Shown: piece by piece, positions 11,801-21,100 of the stretch
How positions within the stretch are numbered: position 1 is the stretch's first letter
Layout: every line of letters begins with the position of its first letter
Assembly: GCA_012184525.1 (NCBI GenBank)
Contig: WOFQ01000003.1
Coordinates: 558,001-622,000, forward strand
Direction of reading: 5' to 3'
Source: Xenoacremonium recifei
Taxonomy: Eukaryota; Ascomycota; Sordariomycetes; Hypocreales; Nectriaceae
DNA length: 64,000 nucleotides
Position numbers and translations under genes: made by a program
The notes under the pieces: generated by a model
What the model saw: the letters and a program-made list of their open reading frames with translations, nothing else
Database searches by the model: none
What the model was told of the DNA's origin: nothing

Positions 11801-13093
11801 AATAGGCATCACGAAGATTCTCTGTGAGGATCCCGCCCAGTACGAGGGCTGCGTCGGCTCCAACAGTATCCAGGACAACCTCTCAGACCTCAAGGCGCAA
11901 ATCGCGGCCAACCAGCGTGGCTCATTGCTCATTCAAGAATTGTTTGCCGAGTACGGCACCCGAAATGTCCAGCGATATATGGAGGCCATTCAAGAGACTG
12001 CCGAGACTGCTGTTAGGGAATACCTCAAGCGTGTCGCGGAACTGCATCCAGAGCCATTGAAGTCGATTGACTTTCTTGATGACGGAACTGAAATCCACCT
12101 TGAAGTTCGAATCGACCCTGCAACTGGAAGCGCCGATTTTGACTTCACAGGAACGGACCCTGAGACTTACGGAAACCGAAACGCCCCTCAAAGTCTGGTC
12201 TATTCTGCCATCATTTACGCTCTGCGAGCCATGATCAACGAGGACATTCCTCTCAACCAAGGATGCCTCAACCCCACCAAGATTATTATCCCGAGGAACA
12301 CGGTTCTTTCGCCGTCATCGGGCGCTGCTGTCTACACCGGAAATTCCCTGACAAGTCAGCGTGTCACAGATGTGGTGTTCAAGGCATTCAATGCTTGCGC
12401 CGCCAGCCAAGGATGCATGAACAGCGTCCAAATGTATGGTGGTGAGAAGGCCAAGCCAGGAGAGCCTTTCCAGGGCTTCACCTTTATGTATGGCGAAACG
12501 ATTTGTGGAGGAAGCGGAGCTGGACCGACATGGAACGGAGTCTCAGCAGTTCATACCGTGAGTACCTCAAGCTATTCGTAATAATGAGACGGCTAACTAA
12601 CTTTGCTCTTTAGAACATGACCAATACCCGAGTCAGCGATCTCGAAATTCTCGAGAAGAGATACCCTATTCTGGTAAAGCAGTTCTCGATCCGCCACGGT
12701 TCTGGTGGCGAGGGCGCCCATCCCGGCGGCGAAGGAGCCATCCGTGCCTTCGAGGCGCGAGCTCCCATGACATTCTCCCTCAGCTCAGAGCGCCGAACTC
12801 ATCGGCCGTACGGTGCAAATGGCGGAGGCCCAGGAAAGTCTGGCCGAAATCTTGCCCTGCTGCATCTAGAGACAGAGGAGGGCCCCATGAAGCGTTGGGT
12901 CAATGTCGGTGGGAAGGGTATCATCAAGTTGAAGGCGGGCGAACAGCTCTACGTGCATACGCCAGGCGGAGGTGCTTGGGGTAGCAAAGTCGAAGAGGGA
13001 CCTAAGACAAATGGCGTCTCCAAGAAGGGAGTCCAGTATTGGAGAGGGACTGGGAGCTTGCATAACTATGCAGCAACCCAGAACGAAGGATGA
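8842..13093 (+). CDS. 5-oxoprolinase / ATP-dependent hydantoinase (HyuA-HyuB fusion)
   Basis: Model join(8842..8878, 8935..9120, 9184..10327, 10380..11374, 11427..11756, 11806..12557, 12614..13093), 1307 aa. All six introns keep frame. This is close to the roughly 1290 aa of yeast Oxp1. The N-terminal HyuA half begins with the phosphate-binding DRGGTFTD (13-20), then RMGTTVATNALLERKGER and a second ASKHA-type loop FDMGGTSTDVSR. The C-terminal HyuB half begins near VDPVQLSVFGHRFMSIAEQMG and ends with the RHGSGGEGAHPGGEG region. Known relatives hydrolyse 5-oxo-L-proline to glutamate with ATP in the glutathione cycle. Bacterial relatives open hydantoins and N-methylhydantoin. Its place beside two sarcosine oxidase-like enzymes, a permease and a regulator leaves a pathway role on a cyclic amide open. 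The housekeeping role is the simpler reading. Confidence 0.93.
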
Positions 13094-13658
13094 ATGACTT
13101 GAATAAGAATTAACATAAAGAGAGACTTAAATTGATTCCGCTAGATCCTAACTGCGTATGTGAATGTCGCCTGACCCTCCTTAAGTCTAATTGCACCTCA
13201 ACCTCACGAAATGGAATAATGCTAAATTCAAAGGTTCCTGATTAGGAATAGGACATCAAGTACCTATGAAGGCTCTGCTGATAGGACAGCCAGTTAAATC
13301 CTGACACGTACCGGTCACACGCGCGTCGGTGAGAACTATTGCAAGCCACACTGCGCTTTCGTGTCTGGTGATTAATTAGGCGGGACATCGCAACCAATAC
13401 GAGAGGTGCATCCGCAAGCCCCCGAGGCGTAGTTGATAGCGCCGGTATGCCTTCCTTGAAATAAACAGTGTAGCAAAAGAAAAAAAGGAAGAAGAAGAAG
13501 AAGACTACATAAGCAGCTCAACACGCAAGCACTAGGACGCACTTCTTCTCATTTCAGCATCGGCGAAACGTTGGTCGACGCCCAGATTGAAGGCTGCCAG
13601 TATTTGAGAAGCCATCACATTTCCCCTCTGTTACTGATAAGAGGACACAAATGACTTG
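13094..13658. other. Intergenic region before the HET gene
   Basis: No coding signal. A purine run (A/G, about 13475-13504) precedes the HET start. No copy of the CGG-N6-CCG motif was found here, so the regulon seems to end at the oxoprolinase. Confidence 0.4.
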
Positions 13659-15574
13659 ATGGCTACGCAACCACCATTATATACCTACGACGACAGCCTT
13701 TCGGATCCCACGAGCTTTCGTCTGTTGCACATATCTCACTTAGACAATGGATGGGTGTACGAGCTCAGAACATTCCATACCAACGACCATCCTAAGTACT
13801 CGGCCATTTCTTATACTTGGGGTCCGCCACTGAAGACTGGGTGTGATGACGACTACGCTAGAGCAGACAGCAGAAGTATCACCCTACGAACGAGTCAGGG
13901 ACAAAAGCTGCTGCCCATTGGACGGAATTTATCAGAGTTTCTTTGTCAACTCAACCATTACGAGCGCCTCGCAACCGAATACTGGTGGATTGATGCCATA
14001 TGTATCAACCAGACGGATAATGACGAAAGGTCTGCACAAGTTCCATTGATGGGAGCCATCTACTCCGGTGCAGAAGCAGTTATTGTCTGGCTTGGGAAAT
14101 ATGAAACACACCTAGACGGTGTTTCGTGGGTTAATGAAGCCTATTACCCGGCGCACGTGAAATGGATTATCGAACACGGTCTTCATAAAGTCTTACAACC
14201 TGATTGGAATTTTCTCATCGCATCGGAGAGATTGGGATTCTCAATCGAAATACTACAAGAGAAATGGAAGGCATGGGTCGAGTTTTTGGACCAAAACTGC
14301 TGGTTCCATAGGGCCTGGATCGCTCAAGAAATTGCCCTCGCTCGGAACATCGTCGTGATTTGTGGCCGAATCTATCTTTCATGGCTCAGAATGTCCGATT
14401 TGGCATATCTCATTTGCGAAAATGGCATGGGATCAAGTTGACACTTTTTCGGCCCCAAGTTACAACCGGGGAAGCACTATTCCCAGGAGAAGAGATCAAT
14501 CGCCTTCAAACGTTCCGTATGATCATCAACGGTCCCTACGAACCCGTTTCCCGTCGAATACTGGCCATGTTTGGCGGGTTTCGCCAGGAGAACAGAAAAG
14601 AACAGCTCCTGGCTTTCTTCCTGTATGCTCTCCAAGTTATTCGCTCGTCCGAGGCTAGCATGCCACAAGACAAGATCTACGCCGTTTTTGGCCTCCTCAA
14701 GATATTAGGGGGCGAAGTCGAAAGCACACTGAAACCTAATTACAAACTCTCAGCAGAAGAGGTTTACCTACAGACGACATTCTATCTAATTGAAAATCTC
14801 CCTCAACTAGTCATACTTTCATGCGTTGAGGACAGATCTCACCGAAACGATCTTCAATTACCTTCCTGGGTTCCGAACTTCGAATTTCGATCGCTTTTGA
14901 ATATTTTCTTTTGTCACGAAAATTTCTGGAATGCATCACCAACCACGAAACCTTCTTCGCGCGAAAGAGTCTTACTAGGCTCAACTCTGAAGTTGAAAGG
15001 CGTCTGTCTTGACGTCATCAAAGAGACTGTCATGGAGTTTGGATCTTCGCCATTAATTGAGCGGCTATTCGACCTTTGCCTTCGAACCAACGCCTTCGAA
15101 CCCTACCAAGACCATATCCTCGTGTCTCTCGCAAAGACCCTCATCTTAGGGCAGTACGGGCCGATGGCTCGCTTGACTGAAGAACAGATCCCTTCTCCCA
15201 GCGAACGACATAAGATAAATTCTATGTTTCCGCCTTAAGAAATAATGGAAGCCTTCAACTGTTGGGTTTTCCTGACGTTGGCCAAGTGTTTATCAGAGGG
15301 AGGGTCACCAGTATGCGAGAGGTTTACGGAAATTTTAGGACGGCTGACTGAAAAGGACCCAGAAGTAGCCAACATATTCTTCACCAAGGATTTCGTCTCA
15401 GAAATAGCAGCATCCAATGAATCCGATGAAATGACTTCAATGGACAACAAAATCTGGCACCAAAGCTCCCAATACGCTGTGAGGCTTGGCTTGATCATGA
15501 CAGGGGACAGTGCGATATTCAGCACATCAAGCGGATACGTTGGTATCCTGAGACGATACTCAAGCGACACGTGA
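13659..15574 (+). pseudogene. HET-domain (heterokaryon incompatibility) gene, interrupted
   Basis: The N-terminus FRLLHISHLDNGW, YSAISYTWGPP, EYWWIDAICINQTDNDERSAQV and GAEAVIVWLGK are the conserved blocks of the fungal HET domain, which triggers cell death on non-self recognition. The frame changes near 14437. A 50-nt GT..AG interval (14437-14486) restores it, although its donor GTTGAC is weak, so a frameshift is also possible. DKIYAVFGLL follows. Reading then meets TAA at 15236-15238 and continues in the same frame to 15574 with FSTSSGYVGI, matching the usual HET C-terminal region. The TAA could have arisen from CAA by a C-to-T change. The final GP..xPGD.VW part is missing. I call it a broken gene. 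A short 509-aa protein ending at 15238 is the alternative. Confidence 0.65.
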
Positions 15575-16082
15575 CGCACCAATATCACCGCTTTTATGGC
15601 TTCCTCGCCCGCTAGGTCAACCTCGTCCAGCTTCGCATCAGCCCGCATTAGTTCTGATTACCCCTCTAGTTGTAAACTTGCACCTAACCACTACGCCACA
15701 GGGCCAAAAGACTGGGCTATAATCGCTATCGTAGCAATTACAGTGATGCATGCAGCTGTATATAGAGCCCTCAGGAAGGACCAGGTCGTGACACTAGCCA
15801 GCTATCAATATAACTTAGTTACCACAATCTACATTATGCATCATTAGATATAATAACCACTATTAATACTCAGATCTACATGCCTATCCTACTGCCTAAC
15901 AAGGCACCCTACAATGTATCGTACTTACCCTATAGTTAGGAAGCGAGATCATTACACTTTACTTCCTACATAATACCTAATACCTCTAAGAATTATGACA
16001 AAAGATTTCCTGTCTTTAAGCTAGAAAGAATTTATTATAAGGATCTTATTATAAGGAATAATTAGAAGAACCCTAATAATAA
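15575..16082. other. AT-rich degenerate sequence
   Basis: About 500 bases with no gene. From about 15830 the sequence is strongly AT-rich, with short repeats such as TTATTATAAGGA twice near 16031-16056. This resembles a repeat mutated by RIP. On the minus strand TGGCGTAGTGG (15698-15688) matches a Pol III A-box, but no good B-box follows, so a decayed tRNA-derived element is only a possibility. Confidence 0.3.
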
Positions 16083-17156
16083 TTAAGGTAGGATTCTACC
16101 TTGAAACCATGCCACTAAATGCAACTTCCAATAGAGTGACCACCGCCTAAAAGTATTTCCAATAATGTTCATATCTTTCCCAACGTCATATATACTAACA
16201 AGCAAGGTTAAAGTGCCACCTATTATCCCTGCTACTTGATCCAACTCAAAAACGCCAATCCCCGAGCTAGGAAAGAAAACGTCACCCATAATAATAAAAA
16301 TATAGCTCTCTGAAAAGTCCCATGTAGGCGTCCCTATTAAGGGGAGAATAGCCCCCCCGCACGCAATAGGAATTATTATAAACATCGGTCCGTTATTATA
16401 GAGACATTGTATGATCCTGCGGAAATATTGTCGTAGAAGGGAAGATGGGTTTTGGTAGGCTTCAACCAGCCAGCCATAGAAATGCGTGTATACATTTATG
16501 GCTTGTTGGAAGAGCCATATAAGTAGTGATGTTATCATGCGTAATGTCCCTGGTAGGAAATACAGGCTCATATATTCACCTCCTAATAAAAATAAACGTA
16601 GCGGTATATAACGGAGGGCATGATGCTGCCAGGACTTGTAGATGAGTACAGTCCAAATGCAGGTTGACCATGAAATGGCGAAGAGTAGTGTGAAGGTGGT
16701 GGGCGACGTCGACCGTGCGTCCAGTTCATGATGCAGAGTCGAGACCAATCCGCATATCACCAGTATCGTAAAAAGCTGGAATACTTTCAATGCAGATACA
16801 AGATTTGCAGATCCGTTATGAATGGTTGATTGAACCTCGTCTTCCATGATGCTCGAGTCTGTATCTTCGAATCGAGACGGAAGCCATATTGACTCAAGGA
16901 CATCCTCGGTCAGAGAACATTTAAAAAAAAGGTATAGAAGATGGAAGGTACTGAGGAGTGGGTAGAGCATGGCGGCGATGAAGTCGTTGGTAATAGCAAG
17001 GCTACGGGCCCTGAAACCGGTTTTCGTGCTGTAGCGCCAGGTAACAACGACCGAGAGGATGATGAGATACCAGCTGCTGAGGGAACCAGGCCCATAATAT
17101 GAGGATACAGCTGTGCATTGGGAAGCCTTTTCTTCTGGTGCCGAGTTATTGTACAT
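16083..17156 (-). CDS. Multi-pass membrane protein of unknown function
   Basis: Uninterrupted 357-aa frame with seven to eight hydrophobic segments, for example SWYLIILSVVVTW, FIAAMLYPLLSTFHLLYLFF, VFQLFTILVICGLVSTL, FTLLFAISWSTCIWTVLIY, SLYFLPGTLRMITSLLIWLF, MFIIIPIACGGAILPLIG and AGIIGGTLTLLVSIYDVG. I recognise no family motif. It lies between a broken HET gene and an orphan HET C-terminus, on the opposite strand, with an AT-rich patch just downstream. The open frame in a decayed neighbourhood suggests it is either recent or under selection. A membrane partner or effector in an incompatibility locus is conceivable but not shown. Confidence 0.6.
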   Translation of the reverse strand: MYNNSAPEEKASQCTAVSSYYGPGSLSSWYLIILSVVVTWRYSTKTGFRARSLAITNDFIAAMLYPLLSTFHLLYLFFKCSLTEDVLESIWLPSRFEDTDSSIMEDEVQSTIHNGSANLVSALKVFQLFTILVICGLVSTLHHELDARSTSPTTFTLLFAISWSTCIWTVLIYKSWQHHALRYIPLRLFLLGGEYMSLYFLPGTLRMITSLLIWLFQQAINVYTHFYGWLVEAYQNPSSLLRQYFRRIIQCLYNNGPMFIIIPIACGGAILPLIGTPTWDFSESYIFIIMGDVFFPSSGIGVFELDQVAGIIGGTLTLLVSIYDVGKDMNIIGNTFRRWSLYWKLHLVAWFQGRILP

Positions 17157-17815
17157 TTTTTGGATTCAGGTGCGGATCTTGTTGCTTTTTTTTATGTTGG
17201 CTCTGTGACTGTGGACAGCTTTCTCCTTATGGCAATCAATAAGTAATTATCCGCTTGTCATTGATGCGTAAATGTTTGGGTAGCCAGCCAATGAGAACAA
17301 AGGGGCTATGTGAGTTGCACTTTACATACATTTCGGCTGCACAGCCTTCACCAACTCACCAAGCCCCGTAAGACCCAAGCAAAATCGAAGATATTTGAGG
17401 TGACTTGAGCGGCGGTCATGCGCCGCATATCACCATATTGTCATGAGTAATGAAATGTACCTTAATGTAGAATACACAACTACTGATCTTCTAGCATAGC
17501 GGGATTTAATTGGGAGATGACTTGTCTTTGATTTAGTTCTCTTTGGTCATCTACACACATCGACGCGTGACTTAGGTAGACATATACGAGCCTGACACAA
17601 TGTGGGCAACCAGGTGATGTCGACGATATCGTGATTATAGGTTAGGATGTGCCCTTCTTATATTCTGAATATAGCACAACGAGATATATATGAAACGTTC
17701 GCCTCATTGATTTGGAATTCCATAAAATGACACAAGAACCCGAATTACTACAACCCTTCGATCATAACCAGTGCCCAAAACAAGGATGTGCCTATATCTG
17801 GCCCACGCAGGTGGA
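17157..17815. other. Intergenic region
   Basis: Upstream region of the membrane-protein gene; otherwise featureless. Confidence 0.3.
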
Positions 17816-17932
17816 CCCGCTCAGGGACCTCAGCCCGTGCTCAGCCCGCCTCAGCCCGCCTCAGCCTGAACTTCGGGGTGTTCAGCCGAGCTCAGCACCA
17901 GCTCAGCTTAGAGCGGCAGAAGCTCAGTTCTA
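17816..17932. repeat. CTCAGC-rich short direct-repeat block
   Basis: About nine copies of CTCAG(C) or close variants occur in about 115 bases, including a run of CTCAGCCCG units near 17831-17863. Dense short subterminal repeats like this occur in fungal hAT-type transposon ends. No transposase frame or clear terminal inverted repeat was seen, so the element type is unproven. Confidence 0.35.
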
Positions 17933-17943
17933 GTAACGGAAAT

Positions 17944-18186
17944 GGGTTTTGGTGTGCTTTAGTTTCGTCTCTCTCCGAGTATGGTGGCATTGGCCCAAAA
18001 TCCATTGAACCTGGCGACCAGGTCTGGCTGATAAGCGATGGTCGAGTTCCCTTCATCCTTCGTTCTGCCAACGAAGTCAAGTCAGAGTTCATTTTAATGG
18101 GCGACTCATACGTACATGGCTGTATGTTTGGGGAAATGTTCACACCAGAGCTTGAGTCACAGTTTGATGATGTCTTTTTTATTTGA
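17944..18186 (+). pseudogene. Orphan HET-protein C-terminal fragment
   Basis: The frame ending at 18186 reads SEYGGIGPKSIEPGDQVWLI, then GRVPFILR and GDSYVHGCMFGE. This is the standard C-terminal block of HET proteins (GLGP..xxGDxVxxxxGxxxPFxLR...GxxYVHGxMxGE). No HET domain precedes it; upstream is the CTCAGC block. SEYGGI overlaps in content with SGYVGI at the end of the fragment at 13659-15574, so this is probably the tail of a second HET gene rather than the displaced end of the first. Confidence 0.6.
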
Positions 18187-21100
18187 GCCTATCCTACTAT
18201 TTCGAACTTGAAAATTTAGACGAAGAAAGAGACAAACTACCGAGTGTTATGCCTCAGGAACTCTTTTTCTTCTGGCTTTATTATCTTGCAAAAAGCGGCG
18301 CGCGCCTTAGCTTGAAAACCCCGAAGTTCAAACGTGATGATTCTCCGCCACCACTCACTGGATAGAGGAGTCTCTGCGACAGCGGGATGCCCTCAAGAAC
18401 GGTGAAAAATTCACATCGGTGTAAAGGATTATGGGGTACACCTTGAAGTATCACAGGATAATTGCCAACCAGTGATAGCCCATTTTTGAGGCTCCAGACA
18501 GCCTCTCTTTCCACGCACTCAATAGGTGAACAAGCCCAGAGGGGCTCATTACCAGAACCAAATCCTAGTAACTCTCAATACCATAATCCTGAATTATCCA
18601 TACTAAAAGGGGTTCTTTCCAGTAGCGGGTCTCTGGTTTTATCACAGGGGAACAGGGAAAATGCCGAAAAGACGACTCTAAGAGTTGTCCATAGTGGAGA
18701 TACCAGCATAAAGACTGGAAGTGAGAGATTTTATTTCCTGTGAAGCCTATAGAGATAAAGAGCTTCTCACCTGTGTACTCTTGCAAAAGAGAAGCCGGCA
18801 CTAAGAGAAACATGAGTGGCCGTTTTCAATATAGATTCTGGAGTTTGCTGGTTACTTTCTCCTTGAACCAAGAAGTAAATTTAGATGAATCATTTGAATC
18901 GCTGTATGAAATGGAGAGTTTCACAAGAAACGCGGCACACAAGAAACGCGGCACACAAGAAACGCGGCACACCCGGCGTTCCTCGCGATTGAAGCGTCGA
19001 GCGAGCCCTCCTCAAGTGAAAAGACGACCGACCTCTGTTGATGAACGTGCTCCGTTGTGCACGTCTCAACCGTATTGGTATGCTTCTGTTATGGAGCCAT
19101 GCATGACCGGGGTCGCCCAACATACCTCCCTAACACTTGACCCCTTTCCACAACTTACAGCGTTTGTGACGAGTAACATCTGCTCCATTATGGCCTCTAC
19201 CGGAAAGACGACTACTGAGGGGTTGATCCATGTGATTCCGGCTACCCATGTAGATCACAAGCCTCAAACCCCGGCATTCCGAAAGCCACTATGGCTGATC
19301 AGGAGGTCACGGACCCATACCATAGCTCGAACCAACATCCAATGAATGTTTCCAGACCATCTGGTGTGATTAGAACATGCATGATACTTACCCCTCACGG
19401 GTCTCGACCTCCGTGGGCGTCTCTGGGAGAAGTGCCTATCATGAATCCGGCGTCAACAGTGATCACAGCGTCCCCTTGGCAAGGGTTGGTATCATCGTTC
19501 GGTGGAGCACTGACATCGGAAACCGAGGCCGCAAGCCCTGTACACACCCGGAGACGGCCACCAAGTCCGAGACATGGAGTCCTGCCTGGCCAAGGCAGTG
19601 GAGTGTATTGAGTCTGCGGGCCAAGACCTTCACGGGGGAGCAAACAAACGCCCGTGCCCTCGAGACGGGATTCTTCTGGGCCCTGCATGGGACGGGGAAG
19701 CACGGGTGACACCCGAGAAATCACGACGAAACCCCTCCCGATGGCATGCGGGAGTGGAATGGGTACTCCGCGAGGCTTCACGCGAAGCAATCGATAGCCG
19801 AGATCCGGCTGTCCAAACAAGGGCAGGAAATGGGTCCGGAGACTCTGAAGCTTGGGATAACCTTCCCTCCAGAGAAGATAAAGCATCCACAAGGCTGGAC
19901 AGGAGTGTCACTGGCGTCTATCCACACTAAGCGCCCTCCCAGCACAAGTAACAAGCCCCTATCACCCAAGGACACTTGGGAGAGAAGCTCGATGGAGTAT
20001 ATTTATCAAAACACTCAGGGGTTTCGCAGCTATTTGAAGCTTGTGTGGACCAGAGGTGAAAAACCATGAGGCCACTCTCCAGAGTCAGTGCGGGGACTAT
20101 CCCAACATCTCGATGACTCGGCACAAACGCCCAAGTGTTCTTTACAAGGATCAGCAATGCTCTGGGGGGAGCCGTACCCGCCCAGATGTATCAATAAGCG
20201 AATAGCCGACAAAGACGGCTTCAGGAGACGCCTGTGGTGGATCAGTGCGGTCTGCGACCCTACCATCCTCGATGGGCCACGACCCTCAACCTTGCCACTA
20301 TCGTGAGTTCCATTTGTCACCGGATAAGAATGTGAGTGAAGGTTGTTCGTAGAGCCACAGTAATTACCACCCTCCATTGTGTCGGTATCCTTGCCGATTT
20401 GTCGGCGTTGCGACATTTCCGTTGAGATGAGGGATTTGATTAGACGACTGCCAAAGCTCTTACGTTTCGGAAAGAAACAGCCCCATTCGCCAGCAACACC
20501 ACAATCTTAGATGCCGATGATCCCGTAAATGTTGATATCAGGGGTCGCTGAGGGTTGACACACTTTTGGAATGCCGCGGCAACTGTCACGAATCAGAGAA
20601 GTCCGATATCAAAGAGCCTCCTTTGAGCCTCTGACGTCTAGGTATGATATCCGACGGGGTGGCCACTTGCGGTTCCGACGGAAAAGGTCTCCCTTCGCAA
20701 CGTCGACATGGTCATACATCGCCACATTCATCGCTGAAGTAGAGTAATGCATATTTCTTATTATTAAGCAGAGAGGTCATTGTACAAGAGCCTCGATACG
20801 CAAGCGACAGCCGAGGAGCTAAGAGTGTCATTCGACTCGTGCAAGAGCTCGATCCCGATGCATCACATTCCCCTCGGAAGAACCCACCAACTAGGCCTCA
20901 TCAATCTCAACCTCTGAGTCCGACGGAGCTCCCTCATGCTGTTGCCAAATCTATTTCCGCATCTAGCAGTTCAATCGAGTCTTAGCACCCCGGAATCTTG
21001 CAGCCTAGACGAGCAGTGTTATCGTAGGTCCCTGAGGCTCTCCAATCCCGGCCTGCCAGTCTCACACGCCGTGCATAAGCCCCAATGTCCCTAGTCACGC

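Noticed and set aside
14437..14441. Treating the HET gene as ending at TGA 14439
   Set aside because: The downstream frame clearly continues HET-type sequence (DKIYAVFGLL), so a weak intron or a frameshift is more likely.
19501..19570. rRNA-like string (GCAAGCCCTGTACACACCCGG)-type region
   Set aside because: Only a short chance resemblance to the 3' end of small-subunit rRNA; flanks do not match.
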